A stretch of 64,000 nucleotides of DNA from CADEDV01 sp964412375 (GCA_964412375.1 CAYPOD010000009.1:34946-98945); one strand, 5' to 3'. Numbered from the stretch's first letter, positions 25,378 to 35,527 are shown. Made by a program: numbers and translations. The notes: generated by a model from the letters alone, not told the origin.

Positions 25378-28302
25378 TCAGTTGATGCGGATGTTTCGCT
25401 CCATCATCCGGTTCATGCCCGGCGGCATCATCGGCTGTTGTGGATTTTTGCCGCCCATTTTATTCAGGTTAAACAGGAAGCTTACCATGAAGAACCTGCG
25501 CAGCACCATGCTTCTTGTGTCCTGGATAAAATTATCACCGGTGGTCCGGTTGATACTTTGATTCTGGTTCAGGATGTCGTTCACCGAAAACTTCAGTTCC
25601 CCGTTTTTCTTTTTAAACAGTTGTTTGCTGATGCCGGCATTCCACAACGGGATGCTCTGGTTAAAGCCTTCGGCACGGCCGGTGTTGATGTAATAGTCAA
25701 AATCACTGGAGAGAATGATACCGCCTTTCAGGGTCCAGGAAAAATCAAGCGAATAGGTTTGGGTGAAATAGTCCTCGTCCAGTTGGGTGTTCACTGAATA
25801 TTTTACATCCGTGTAAGTAATATTGGCCCTTGTGCCGATATTGAATTTTTCTTTGTTGATGTTCACGCCAAAACCTTGTGTCACCGCTATTGTTTTACCA
25901 ATATTCTTTTGTTTATACAAAAGGCTTACATCTCTTACATAAGAGATATTGTTGGTGAAATTGATGCTGGAGCCTTTCAGTTTGGGATTTTTAAAAGGTA
26001 TGCCAAGTGTGAAGAAAGAAAAAGCCCTGTAATATCCATCCACGTTCACGGGCCGTGTCAGTTGCACCCCGCGGCTCACGGTGTCAATGCTGTTGACGAT
26101 CTTGTTACCCGTAGCGCTGAAGTTAATGCTGGCCGCAATGAATTTAAAAGTAAGGATATTAAAAGTGTTGTAATTGGCATTGATATTATGGTTGAACTCC
26201 TGTTTCAGGTCCGGGTTACCCGTTCTCACATTGGTGGGGTCTGAAACATCCGGCACATCCTGCAACTGCGAAATACTGGGCTGGTTGGTTCTGCCATTAT
26301 AGGCTAGCCTGAAATTTTTACCTCTTGATGGTGTGTAATTAAAATTAGCAGTTGGAAAAATATTAGTGAAGCGCTGGCTGGTCAGTGAGTCTTTATTGGT
26401 CATCGCCTGGAAACTTTGGCTTTCGAGCAATGCTTTTTGCACGCCAAAACCCAACTGGTAATTATATTTTGACTTCTGCACCCGGAAATTGGCGCCGACA
26501 CGATGTGCCAGGAAACTGTTGTCAAAATTATTTGTCTGCGGCAGGTTGGGGTTGTCATATTTGTCGGTAACGGAATTGTAATTATACACCTGCCTGTCAG
26601 AAGTATTTTGGTTATTGGTATAGGCATAGTTTATTTCCAGCAGTTTGTTCAGCCCCAGCGGTTCGGTGTACGAACCGGAAACCACATTATTATTGGTTGT
26701 TGTCTTTTGCAGGTTATTCTGGTCCTGGTCAAAATTGCGGAACAGGCTGCCATCCTCATTATAAAATTCATTATCAGATACCGTGAACCCCCTGCTGTCA
26801 CTGTTGCCAAATGTGTTGTTCCAGCCCAGCGTAAAAGTGCGGCCTGTTTTTTTGAATTTATGACGGAACAGAAGATTGTTATTCCAGTTAAACCCGTCTC
26901 GCCGGTTGCTGTTATTGGTTTTGCTCAGCACTGATAAATATTCCTGCACGGCAGAAGTTTTCGAAAAAGTGAGGGAACTGTCAAGGCTGAAGCTTTCTGA
27001 ATGCTGCAAAGTGAGGGATGGTGTATAGAGAATGGAGTTGGCAGAGTCAATAAAATATTCCAGCCGGACATTGAAACGGTGATTCTGGTTTTTATTATTC
27101 GAACGGGAGGTGCGGCTCAGTGTAGCAATGGAGTCGCTAAAAGTGCTGCGGCGTAAAATATCCTGCTCCTGGTTTATGTCGCTGTTGGAAATAAAATAGC
27201 TGCCGGTGAGTTTTATTTTTTTCCATTCATCGGTAAAATTTAGTCCTGCAGAAAGCGATTTGATAATACCGGTGCTGCCGCTGCCTCCAAATCCACCAAA
27301 GCCACCACCTCCTCCACGGACCGTAACTACCTGCATGCCGCCACCGCCACCTGCGCCGCCACCCATCATCATACCACCACCACCTCCGCCACCTGCACCA
27401 CCACCGCCAAAGCCACTGAATCCCCCCATGGTGCTGATGATATCAGAAAATGAAAAGCCTTGCTTATTGATGTTATTGGCATTGAACAATACTGATAAAC
27501 GCTGTGTGCCCACAAAGCGGTTGAAGCTGAGATTGCCTTCATAGCGGCCATTGTCACCATAACCAACAAGGGCACGGGCAAAATATCCCTTGTTGCGGTC
27601 TTTTTTTAGTTTGATGTTTAGTGTTTTGCTGCGGCTGCCATCATCAATTTTGGTGAATTTGGCCTGGTCGCTCATGTCGTCATACACCTGTATGCTTTCC
27701 ACCATTTCTGCTGTCAGGTTTTTGGTAGCCAGTTTGGGGTCATTACCAAAAAACTCTTTGCCATCCACATACACTTTCTGAATATCTTCTCCCTGTGCTT
27801 TGATGTTTCCGTCTTTATCCACTTCCACACCGGGTAGTTTTTTCAGCAGGTCTTCTACTGTTGCATTGGGTTTTGTCTGAAAAGCCCCTGCATTGAACTG
27901 CACCGTATCGCCTTTCACCTGGATGGGAATATTGGCATTGATGACCACTTCGCCCAGCGCCTTGATGTCTTTATCTGCCATCAGGTCGCCAAGGTCGGCA
28001 TGTTTGTTTTCTGCGGTTATGGATACCGGTTTTATAAAAGGCTGGTAGGCCTGGTGTGAGATCACCAGCCGGTAATCGCCGATAGCAAGACCTTTTACTT
28101 CAAAAGCCCCCTGTTTATTGGTAAGGGTAAATGTGACAAGGGAGGAATCTTTGGTATTCAGGACGGAAACCGTGGCATCGGTAACGGGTTGTTTGGAAGC
28201 GGTATCGGTCAGTTTCCCTTTAATGCTTCCGTCGGGTCTTTGGGCTTGTGCCACAGCAAATAAGGACAAGGTGGTTATTAGCAGTACGACAATTTTCTTC
28301 AT
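25378..28302 (-). CDS. Outer-membrane beta-barrel protein with carboxypeptidase-regulatory-like domain (TonB-receptor-like) and Gly-rich insert
   Basis: 974 residues with a signal peptide (about 1-20). The regulatory-like domain follows (about 23-105, GSIKGKLTDTASKQPVTDAT). A plug-like domain is at about 115-225 (KPNATVEDLLKKLPGVEVDK, then VYVDGKEFFGNDPKLATKNL). The rest is a C-terminal OMP_b-brl_3-type barrel. Residues about 295-350 are an extreme Gly/Met-rich run interrupted by MQVVTVRGG, probably an extracellular loop. The protein is clearly paralogous to the 939-residue protein at 48974. It sits in the outer membrane and probably takes up or exports an unknown ligand; a TonB box was not identified. 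GGTTAAT-type sites lie upstream. Confidence 0.88.
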   Translation of the reverse strand: MKKIVVLLITTLSLFAVAQAQRPDGSIKGKLTDTASKQPVTDATVSVLNTKDSSLVTFTLTNKQGAFEVKGLAIGDYRLVISHQAYQPFIKPVSITAENKHADLGDLMADKDIKALGEVVINANIPIQVKGDTVQFNAGAFQTKPNATVEDLLKKLPGVEVDKDGNIKAQGEDIQKVYVDGKEFFGNDPKLATKNLTAEMVESIQVYDDMSDQAKFTKIDDGSRSKTLNIKLKKDRNKGYFARALVGYGDNGRYEGNLSFNRFVGTQRLSVLFNANNINKQGFSFSDIISTMGGFSGFGGGGAGGGGGGGMMMGGGAGGGGGMQVVTVRGGGGGFGGFGGSGSTGIIKSLSAGLNFTDEWKKIKLTGSYFISNSDINQEQDILRRSTFSDSIATLSRTSRSNNKNQNHRFNVRLEYFIDSANSILYTPSLTLQHSESFSLDSSLTFSKTSAVQEYLSVLSKTNNSNRRDGFNWNNNLLFRHKFKKTGRTFTLGWNNTFGNSDSRGFTVSDNEFYNEDGSLFRNFDQDQNNLQKTTTNNNVVSGSYTEPLGLNKLLEINYAYTNNQNTSDRQVYNYNSVTDKYDNPNLPQTNNFDNSFLAHRVGANFRVQKSKYNYQLGFGVQKALLESQSFQAMTNKDSLTSQRFTNIFPTANFNYTPSRGKNFRLAYNGRTNQPSISQLQDVPDVSDPTNVRTGNPDLKQEFNHNINANYNTFNILTFKFIAASINFSATGNKIVNSIDTVSRGVQLTRPVNVDGYYRAFSFFTLGIPFKNPKLKGSSINFTNNISYVRDVSLLYKQKNIGKTIAVTQGFGVNINKEKFNIGTRANITYTDVKYSVNTQLDEDYFTQTYSLDFSWTLKGGIILSSDFDYYINTGRAEGFNQSIPLWNAGISKQLFKKKNGELKFSVNDILNQNQSINRTTGDNFIQDTRSMVLRRFFMVSFLFNLNKMGGKNPQQPMMPPGMNRMMERNIRIN

Positions 28303-28344
28303 AAACGGTTTGAGTAAAGTACGAATTTAGACGTAAGAGATAAA

Positions 28345-28368
28345 AATAACCTTCGGGCAGAGGTTAAT
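28345..28368 (-). promoter_or_regulatory. Possible GGTTAAT-type regulator sites upstream of the outer-membrane protein gene
   Basis: AATAACCT (28345-28352) and AGGTTAAT (28361-28368) lie 43-66 bp upstream of the start. They resemble the AAGGTTAAT repeats near the two-component system at 54.5 kb and upstream of the paralogous gene at 48.9 kb, but the orientation is inverted. Confidence 0.35.
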
Positions 28369-28414
28369 TCTTCCGGGAAAAGGGATAAACTGGCAGGAAT
28401 AACCGACGAACTGC

Positions 28415-31400
28415 TTAGCTGAACAGGTACTCCACATCTTCCCTCGTCAGGCTTTTCACAAACGTAGCATCGTCAGAGATGATCTCTTTGGCCAATGCCC
28501 GTTTCTTTTCCTGCAACTGGATGATTTTGTCTTCGATGGTGTCTTTGCATATCATGCGGTAGGCAAAAATATTTTTCGTCTGACCAATACGGTGGGTACG
28601 GTCAATGGCCTGCTGCTCCACGGCGGGGTTCCACCAGGGATCAACAATATATACATAATCCGCAGCGGTAAGGTTAAGACCTACACCACCGGCTTTTAAG
28701 GAAATAAGAAACACTCTCACTTCATCATTATTCTGGAAACTTTGAATGGCCTTTTCCCTGTCCGGCGCCGAAGTGCTGCCGTCAAAATATTCATACTTCA
28801 CTCCCAGTTCATCCAGCTTGGCTTTGATCAGCGCCAGCATGCCAAGAAACTGCGAAAAGACCAGCGCCTTATGGTCACCGATGTTTTCAACAATCTCCCT
28901 GGCCAGTTCATCCAGTTTGATGGAATGATTCTCAAATTTTTCCTCTTCATTCAATATAGCAGGCGAATCGCAAATTTGCCGCAGCTTCATCAATCCCTGC
29001 AAAATGGTGAGTTGCGATTTTTGTATGCCCTGCTCCTGTATGGTGCCGAGTATCTTATCCCTGAAATCATTGCGGTAAGCATCATAGATCTTTCGCTGCT
29101 CATCTTCCATTTCACACCAAAGAATCATTTCCTGTTTTTCAGGCAGGTCTTTGGCCACCTGTTCCTTTGTTCTCCGCAGGATGAAGGGATACAATATCTT
29201 TTTCAGGTGCTCTTTACGGTCCTGCTCACCAAATTTATCAATGGGTATGGCAAATTCCTGGCGGAAAAATTCCATGGTGCCCAGCATGCCGGGATTCAGG
29301 AAATTCATCTGCGCAAAAATGTCAAACGTATTATTCTGCAAAGGTGTACCGCTCATGCACAAACGGTGTTTGGCATTCAGCAAAGAAGCTGCCTTGGTCA
29401 CTTTGCTTGCCGGGTTTTTGATAGCCTGGCTTTCATCCAGTATCACATAATCAAACTCCACACTCAGCAACAACTTAATATCGCTGCGCAAAGTGCCATA
29501 GGTGGTGATGGTGATTTCGTGATCCAGCAGTTCTTCTTTCATTCTGGTGCGGGTGGCGCCGTGATGAATGCGATAGGTGAGCTTTGGCGTGAATTTTTTT
29601 ATTTCATTCTCCCAGTTGTAAATAAGCGTAGTGGGACAAACCACCAATGCTTTTAGTTTGCCTTTGTCGTTCCGGTAGTGATCCAAAAAAGACAAGGCCT
29701 GCACTGTTTTACCCAAACCCATATCATCAGCAAGAATGCCGCCCCAGTTGATCTCTCTCAGGTAATTGAGCCACTGATAACCCGCCACCTGGTAAGGACG
29801 CAGCACCATTTTCAGGTGATAGGGCGGTTCGATCTCCTGTATTTGGTTGAACTGCCTGAGATTTTCATATTTTTCTTCCAGTTGCACCGACAATTCTTCT
29901 TCATCCCTTTGCTCATACAATTCATCCACCACACTCAGGTGAAAACGGGAGAGCTTGAGTGAATTGGCTTTTCCTTCTCCCACCCTGAACAGCAAAGAGT
30001 ATTTTTTGATCCACTCTTCAGGCAGGATACCGAGTGTGCCATCGCCCAACTGTACAAACTGTTGCTTATTGGCCAATGCTCTTTTCACTTCCGCTACGGT
30101 CACCTTCTGATCGCCAAAAACAATATCTACTTTGGCATCAAACCAGTCCGTGTTGCTGCTGATGAATATTTTTGTTTGTGGCTTGGCCGTGTTGAACCGG
30201 AAATTTTTCAGCGCTTCAAATCCAAACACCGGTGTTTTCATATCCTTCATTGCATCTACAAACAGGAAGAACCAGTTATTTTTCAGCACATCGGCGCCTT
30301 TCAATGCCAGGGAAGCCGTTTCCTCGTTATAGATAAAATTGGAATGAAGGTTTTTAAGTTTTTCAACAAACTCATTTTCTTTTTGCCGGTTGCGGTGAAC
30401 GATCAGCACTTTGTCACCCTGCGGCACCACCATTTCATCCCGGTCTTTTGCCTTTGTTTCATAACCTTTGTAAGAATAGGAGGGCTGAAAAACGAGGTAT
30501 TCTCCTTTTTCCACCAAAAACAATTTTACTTCCGGGTCGCCGTCTTTCACTTCCTGCACCAGCGATTTATCAAAGTCAACCTTATATTCTTTTGCCAGCG
30601 GCAGCAGGAAGCCATTCAGTGTTTTGCTCCATTCGTCCGCATCCACCGGCATCTTGCCGGAAGGCAAAAACTTTTCTGTGAGATGAATGGCATCGTTGCT
30701 CTTCCACAAATGCAGTTGCTGGTTGTATAAAAAAAACAAGGGACTGTTGCTTTCATTCTCGCCCAGGTCATACTCCATGCTGCCAAGGTTCACCCGGCAA
30801 TGAATGTTGTAATGGGAGTTCTTTTTTACAATAAAATGTGGTTTTGCTTCTTCTTCGGCCAGCATTACCGGTTCCAGGTTGTTTGTTTTGAAAGTCTTAT
30901 TGGCCGGCAACAAAAAAACAAAGGAACTGTCCCGCAGCTCTGTAAAAAGTTTTTTCAGTTTGGGCAACAGGTATTCCGCCATCAGTTCTTTTGTTTCTTC
31001 CGGCAGGTCGTCATCTTCCTGGTGAATGATATTTTCCCATATTCCGGAAAATGGAGAATTGCGGCTGATGTATTTGTTGATCTCAGCATCCTGCAGTTTG
31101 CGCAGCAATGTCAGCAAATCCCTGTCGCTTTCACCAAGCTTGCCGGTATCCACATAGCGGCTGATATCAAGTTTTTCTGCTTTACCGGCAAAACCATCGT
31201 TGTTTTCGTTGGGCTCACCCATGATAACATCCACGGTGAACTGCGGGTAAGTTTTCTTGTGAAAATTAAACACCACTCCCAGCCGTTGTGATGGGTTGGT
31301 TTCAACAATTGCTGTTGGCTCCTGCACCGTCTCTTCATCTTTTTCCTTCACCGGCAGCAAAACGGGTTTGGCCGGCAACGCCGAAGGCGCCACTCTTTTA

Positions 31401-32179
31401 ATGCTGGTATCAAGCACCCGTAAAAAAGGTTTGCCTTCTTTATAGGCAAATTCAAATTTCCCTTTCAGGTCGTCATCAAGGGAGTAGCCGTATGCTTCGA
31501 GCAATTTGTTTTTTTCTTTGTCCCAGTTGCGAATGCTGTCAAAATAATTGGGTCCATAGGCATTCAGTAACTGAACAAATACGATCACCTTTGGCAAGCA
31601 CAAAGGATGATCGGGGTCATCATAATCACAACTGGTGTCAAAATTTCTTTCTTCGTTTTTCCTGATGATGACCTTGTAGTTTTCACCATTCAATGTCACA
31701 GAGGCTTTCACTGTTTCGTTTTCTGCAAAATCAATTCTTGCTTTTTGCGTTCTCAAAAACGTTTCTGCTTCTATAATGGTTTCCGGGGAAGAAAGTAAAC
31801 GCAGTGTCTTCAGGTCAATGGTTTTCATTTTAGCTACAGTATGCCGCTGGTCATATTTTACATCATCACTCTGCAGGTGACCCCGGTCAATCATTTCCTG
31901 TAACTGGAAAAGGGAAGCGGCTTCATGCCGGCAGATGTCGCCAAGGTTATAGGGGCAGGTGCAGCGCAACGAAAGACCTTTGGGGTCTTTGAACTTCTGT
32001 ATGTAAACTTTGTAAAACGTGGAATATACATCATCCTTCACCCGGAAAACAGCAGAACCAAAAAGGTCGTCAAACTCTACCAGTTCGCAAAAACCTATTG
32101 CATGGATCTTTTTTCCCCTGCGGATCACTTCATCCGTTCCATGGGTGTATACATATTTAATAAGGTGCGGTAAGGCCAT
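28415..32179 (-). CDS. SNF2-family helicase with N-terminal SWIM zinc finger
   Basis: 1254 residues. A SWIM zinc finger (CTCPYNLGDICRH, about residues 74-86) sits near the N-terminus, followed by about 650 residues of bacterial SNF2-associated sequence. The helicase core runs from about 790: LRPYQVAGYQWL, DDMGLGKT (Walker A, about 820), DESQ (motif II, about 915), SGTPLQNN, then the C-terminal lobe with LISLKAGGVGLNLTAAD and DRTHRIGQ. Swi2/Snf2 proteins are DNA translocases; bacterial members such as RapA-like or HepA-like proteins remodel RNA polymerase or act in DNA repair. The gene is alone, and no DNA-modification partner is nearby. Confidence 0.92.
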   Translation of the reverse strand: MALPHLIKYVYTHGTDEVIRRGKKIHAIGFCELVEFDDLFGSAVFRVKDDVYSTFYKVYIQKFKDPKGLSLRCTCPYNLGDICRHEAASLFQLQEMIDRGHLQSDDVKYDQRHTVAKMKTIDLKTLRLLSSPETIIEAETFLRTQKARIDFAENETVKASVTLNGENYKVIIRKNEERNFDTSCDYDDPDHPLCLPKVIVFVQLLNAYGPNYFDSIRNWDKEKNKLLEAYGYSLDDDLKGKFEFAYKEGKPFLRVLDTSIKRVAPSALPAKPVLLPVKEKDEETVQEPTAIVETNPSQRLGVVFNFHKKTYPQFTVDVIMGEPNENNDGFAGKAEKLDISRYVDTGKLGESDRDLLTLLRKLQDAEINKYISRNSPFSGIWENIIHQEDDDLPEETKELMAEYLLPKLKKLFTELRDSSFVFLLPANKTFKTNNLEPVMLAEEEAKPHFIVKKNSHYNIHCRVNLGSMEYDLGENESNSPLFFLYNQQLHLWKSNDAIHLTEKFLPSGKMPVDADEWSKTLNGFLLPLAKEYKVDFDKSLVQEVKDGDPEVKLFLVEKGEYLVFQPSYSYKGYETKAKDRDEMVVPQGDKVLIVHRNRQKENEFVEKLKNLHSNFIYNEETASLALKGADVLKNNWFFLFVDAMKDMKTPVFGFEALKNFRFNTAKPQTKIFISSNTDWFDAKVDIVFGDQKVTVAEVKRALANKQQFVQLGDGTLGILPEEWIKKYSLLFRVGEGKANSLKLSRFHLSVVDELYEQRDEEELSVQLEEKYENLRQFNQIQEIEPPYHLKMVLRPYQVAGYQWLNYLREINWGGILADDMGLGKTVQALSFLDHYRNDKGKLKALVVCPTTLIYNWENEIKKFTPKLTYRIHHGATRTRMKEELLDHEITITTYGTLRSDIKLLLSVEFDYVILDESQAIKNPASKVTKAASLLNAKHRLCMSGTPLQNNTFDIFAQMNFLNPGMLGTMEFFRQEFAIPIDKFGEQDRKEHLKKILYPFILRRTKEQVAKDLPEKQEMILWCEMEDEQRKIYDAYRNDFRDKILGTIQEQGIQKSQLTILQGLMKLRQICDSPAILNEEEKFENHSIKLDELAREIVENIGDHKALVFSQFLGMLALIKAKLDELGVKYEYFDGSTSAPDREKAIQSFQNNDEVRVFLISLKAGGVGLNLTAADYVYIVDPWWNPAVEQQAIDRTHRIGQTKNIFAYRMICKDTIEDKIIQLQEKKRALAKEIISDDATFVKSLTREDVEYLFS

Positions 32180-32314
32180 AATGTTTCAATAGACAAAGGG
32201 CAATCGGCAAAAATAAAAGAAACTGAAGCGGATTTCCTTGCAAAAGCAGGAGAAATAATAAATTAACGCAAATCAATATTAGCAGGTAAGAAATGCGTTA
32301 TCTTAGAAGTTTTT

Positions 32315-33040
32315 TTATTTCACTAAAAGCTTTCCTTCTTTATACAGGGGGAGCACATTGGCCACATCATCTGTCAGGCAGAATTTAATATCTTCTATCA
32401 GTCCGAATCTTTCTACCAGCCGGTGATAGTGTGTGAGCTGCGGCGCAAACTTCAGCAGGTTGTTTTTGTTTTTTGCATACATGGTCTCTGCCATCAATGA
32501 GCTGTCGCAATGAATGGTGAATTCATTTTTCAAACGGTGGATGACAGCGCCTGCAAATAAAGTATCTTCCAGGTTGAAACGGTCTTTCCAGCCGGCACAT
32601 CCCAACACCACATTCTTTTTTTCTGCAACCAGGTAATCACAAACAGCCGATAAATTAGGAAAGGAACCTGAGACGATGGTGTCAGCCCCTTTATCCAATG
32701 CCATTTGCAAGAGACGGGTGCCGTTGGTGGTTGTCAGAACCAGCGTCTGGTTTTCGATAAACTCCCGGTGATACTCTAAAGGTGAGTTGCCGTGTTCAAG
32801 TCCTTCGGCAAGTTTACCATCTCTTTCTCCGGCAGCGATGCCGCCAATACTCTTGCTGATCTCAATGGCCCTGGCTACCGAATCAACAGGAATCACAGCT
32901 TTGGCGCCGTTATACAGCGCAGCGGCAATAGTGGATGTTGCCCGGAATACATCAATGATCACAACAACACTGTTGCTGAGATCATATAAATGTAAAAGTG
33001 CGGGAGATAGAGAGGTATGTAAAACGGGTTTGTCTGTCAT
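32315..33040 (-). CDS. comB: 2-phosphosulfolactate phosphatase family protein (ComB-like)
   Basis: 241 residues covering the full ComB fold: VVIIDVFRATSTI, AGERDG, GNSP, LTTTNGTR and CAGWKDRFNLEDTLFAG. ComB removes phosphate from 2-phosphosulfolactate in coenzyme M and sulfolactate pathways, with Mg2+. No other sulfolactate genes are adjacent, so the physiological substrate here is uncertain, and the symbol reflects family only. It is followed at 47 bp spacing (on the upstream side) by an SRPBCC gene in the same direction. Confidence 0.85.
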   Translation of the reverse strand: MTDKPVLHTSLSPALLHLYDLSNSVVVIIDVFRATSTIAAALYNGAKAVIPVDSVARAIEISKSIGGIAAGERDGKLAEGLEHGNSPLEYHREFIENQTLVLTTTNGTRLLQMALDKGADTIVSGSFPNLSAVCDYLVAEKKNVVLGCAGWKDRFNLEDTLFAGAVIHRLKNEFTIHCDSSLMAETMYAKNKNNLLKFAPQLTHYHRLVERFGLIEDIKFCLTDDVANVLPLYKEGKLLVK

Positions 33041-33086
33041 AAATGCTGCCGCAAAAGTAATGGAACAAACTGTAACCGGGAGAGCT

Positions 33087-33563
33087 TCATTTTATCAGCA
33101 GTTTTTTCCATTTATCACTCTCTGCAAAATCTTTAATGGTTTTATTACGTTGTTCCAGCAGTTTTTTCATGTAGCTGGTAAGATAAAGTGAATTGAACCA
33201 GCGGCCCATCATGCCGTATGGAGATTCAAAATGAAACAGGTCTATGAGAATAGTGCCGTTGTCGCAGGGTTTGAAATAATGTTCGTGTTTCATTTCTTTA
33301 AAATCGCCCTGCAGTTGCACATCGGTGAACATGTCAGGTTTTTTCATTTCGGTGATCTTCACCCGCAGCAGCCTTTCTTTGAACAGATGCCTCGCTTTCC
33401 AGGTGACAGTATCATCTTTTTCAATCAGCCCAAACCGGGTTCCGGCCACCGCCTCTTCCTTATATTTTGACATGGACTCTTTGTGCAAACCTATATGACG
33501 GCTGAGATCAAAGACCACATCGGCAGGGGCAGCAATAAAAGTTGTGAGATGTATTGTCGGCAT
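33087..33563 (-). CDS. SRPBCC family protein (cell-division-inhibitor/ligand-binding fold)
   Basis: 158 residues. MPTIHLTTFIAAPADVVFDL is the standard start of a START/Bet v1-like domain. The middle HYFKPCDNGTILIDLFHFES and SPYGMMGRWFNSL, and the long C-terminal helix, are as in the SRPBCC group often annotated as SulA-adjacent or lipid-binding. A hydrophobic-ligand cavity is expected, with no catalytic residues visible. It reads in the same direction as comB and may share its transcript (46-bp gap). Confidence 0.8.
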   Translation of the reverse strand: MPTIHLTTFIAAPADVVFDLSRHIGLHKESMSKYKEEAVAGTRFGLIEKDDTVTWKARHLFKERLLRVKITEMKKPDMFTDVQLQGDFKEMKHEHYFKPCDNGTILIDLFHFESPYGMMGRWFNSLYLTSYMKKLLEQRNKTIKDFAESDKWKKLLIK

Positions 33564-33623
33564 TGTTGGATATTGGATTGTAAAATAAGCAATGCCGGGT
33601 TTTACAGCAAGCTTCGGGCCGCT

Positions 33624-35195
33624 TTATTGAGCAGATGAGCTGCCGGTAAGCTTTCTTTTGCTTTGCCGGTATTTTTCATTGATCACTTTGCCCATGGGCT
33701 TTTGGTGCACTTTGCTTTCCAGCCAGGAAATGATATCGAGATACGCAAAGGCCCGGGTCTCAAAGCGGTTTTTTTCGAGGTGTTTTACCTTTTGCAGAAA
33801 TTTTTCCAGCGCTGGTTTTAGCTGCCGCGGCGAAATACTGAAAGTGTTTTTAAGGAACCTCAGCATCTCTTCTTCTATGACAGTCAGGTTTTTCATCTTA
33901 GCCATGAAACGATAGACGGACTTGGTCAGCGATTCAATGATGCTGTCATTGCCTAATTCATAATGCGCCATCAGGTGCATCAGCCGGGCATAGCATTGCA
34001 GGTCGTTGCGCAACCCCGCCGGGCCATTGATGATCTTTTGCAAATAGTCAATAGCGGTATCATAATGGCCTGCACCAAAATAAAGGGAAGCGATCTTGTA
34101 ATTGAAAACAAGGATACGGTGACTGTCTACATACAAAGCATACTCATCGAGTTTTTCCTGTATGGACGGAGCCAGTTGCAGGCCTTCTTCAAACGTACCC
34201 GTCATCAGGTGCCAGTTCAGTTTGGCGCTGTTGATATAAATGGAAGTGTGGATGCGGAAATTATCATGCAGCGTGGATGCCGTCGTGTCGGCAAAATGTT
34301 CAAACTGTTTCAGGGTTATACTGAATTTTTCAAAATTACGCAGGTCAAAATGTGCATTCAGGAGATTGTGCATGCCTTTGATATAATGGCCTGTTTCTGT
34401 CACCACCATCAGCGGCTCTTTGCTATAGAGATCAATCCATTTCTGGCTGTAGCGGTAATACATCAGAAAATCCTGGCGGATGAATGCATACCAGCAATAA
34501 CTCTGGTAGAGGTATAACAACTCGTAAAAATCAGTAATGCTCGCTGCATCCGGGGGCAGGTTTTTTTTAAAATAATCCCTGATCCCTTTTTCATCTTCCT
34601 GGTTGCGGGCATGCCCGTTGCGGACATACCAGTTGTACAGCATCAGCGCCAGGTTCGATAATTTCACCACCCGGTCTATGTGCTCGCTGATATTAGCCGC
34701 TTCTTTGGCAATCTGCTCCGTTCTTTCGGTGCTGCTGCGGGTGATGTGCAGTGTTTCAATTTTTTTCTCCAGTGAGATCACCTGGGCCAGGTAATTGAAT
34801 TTATGATTGGCCTTGGCCATTTCTTTGGCTTTCTCCAGCAATTTCAACGCCTGTTGTTTCAATCCTTTTTGATACAGCACCCGGGCATAGTCCAGTTGCT
34901 CGCTGAGTTGCAGGTCAATGCTTACTGATGTTTTTAATAACCGAAGCGCTGCCAGCAGTTGTTTGTAAAGGTGTGTTTTCAGGTTGGCCAGTTGCGGCTT
35001 GGTGATACCCGGTAATTTTTTCAGCAGCAGTTTTTCGTCATATTCGTCCATCTTGTCAAGCGCATCAAAGAGGCGGATGATCTTGAGGTCTTCATTACCA
35101 GAACTGCGTTTTATGTACAGCTTGAAATGCCTTTTTTCAGCCTTTTCAAGAGTGTGGATGAGTTGTAATAATATGTCGGTCGAACGGTTGGACAT
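33624..35195 (-). CDS. Large helical-repeat protein of unknown function
   Basis: 523 residues from the second Met (MSNRSTDILLQLIHTLEKAE). It is all-helical, with an N-terminal region (about 1-85) that looks like a compact helical domain (KRHFKLYIKRSSGNEDLKII). TPR-like repeats follow, seen for example in ARVLYQKGLKQQALKLLEKA and KIASLYFGAGHYDTAIDYL. There is no signal peptide. Similar proteins occur widely in Bacteroidota without a known role. A scaffolding function is suggested by the fold only. The gene is isolated. Confidence 0.7.
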   Translation of the reverse strand: MSNRSTDILLQLIHTLEKAEKRHFKLYIKRSSGNEDLKIIRLFDALDKMDEYDEKLLLKKLPGITKPQLANLKTHLYKQLLAALRLLKTSVSIDLQLSEQLDYARVLYQKGLKQQALKLLEKAKEMAKANHKFNYLAQVISLEKKIETLHITRSSTERTEQIAKEAANISEHIDRVVKLSNLALMLYNWYVRNGHARNQEDEKGIRDYFKKNLPPDAASITDFYELLYLYQSYCWYAFIRQDFLMYYRYSQKWIDLYSKEPLMVVTETGHYIKGMHNLLNAHFDLRNFEKFSITLKQFEHFADTTASTLHDNFRIHTSIYINSAKLNWHLMTGTFEEGLQLAPSIQEKLDEYALYVDSHRILVFNYKIASLYFGAGHYDTAIDYLQKIINGPAGLRNDLQCYARLMHLMAHYELGNDSIIESLTKSVYRFMAKMKNLTVIEEEMLRFLKNTFSISPRQLKPALEKFLQKVKHLEKNRFETRAFAYLDIISWLESKVHQKPMGKVINEKYRQSKRKLTGSSSAQ

Positions 35196-35289
35196 CATAT
35201 TGATTTTTTCCTGAAACGCAATACCAGCAAGGGTTTTGGTAAATCCTTATCCCCGTAGGCATAAGCAATTTTCACCAATTTTGTTTTGA

Positions 35290-35527
35290 AAGCCATGTGT
35301 GGCGCAGCTACTTTTACATCAGAAGTTCATTCATACAGCAGGCAATCGTTAGAACAAGCAAGCAGGGAGATCGTCAGAGGTCTATAGATTCAGAGGCTCA
35401 AATGTCTGCAAAAAAGCTGAAACCCGGAAATTTCCGTTCAGCCCCCACACTACTACGAAGAATTTTCATATGGCAAGCAATCGTTAGAGGTCAGTCCGTT
35501 TCTACGGAAGGACCTTTTTTTGTTTTA
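35290..35527 (+). ncRNA. Candidate small RNA or leader with ATCGTYAGA repeats
   Basis: There is no convincing ORF on either strand between 35199 and 35592, but the plus strand ends in a clear terminator at 35488-35527. ATCGTTAGA or ATCGTCAGA occurs three times (35345-35353, 35370-35378, 35480-35488), the last overlapping the terminator stem. A complete -7 box is not seen; a partial one (CAATTTTG) lies near 35275. A short frame starting MCGAATF runs 30 codons but resembles no known protein. Confidence 0.4.
35488..35527 (+). terminator. Rho-independent terminator of the candidate small RNA
   Basis: AGGTC-AG-TCCG pairs with CGGA-AG-GACCT (35488-35515) through a symmetric AG/AG internal loop. 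It is followed by a T-rich tail TTTTTTTGTTTT. Confidence 0.8.

Noticed and set aside
28742..29656. Open frame of about 304 codons on the plus strand inside the SNF2 gene
   Set aside because: It lies fully antisense to a strong helicase core and its product is a low-similarity, Phe/His-rich shadow of the coding strand.
35295..35387. Short frame beginning MCGAATF as an SRAP-like (SOS-associated peptidase) gene
   Set aside because: Only the first residues MCG match that family; the frame stops after 30 codons and the catalytic region is absent.
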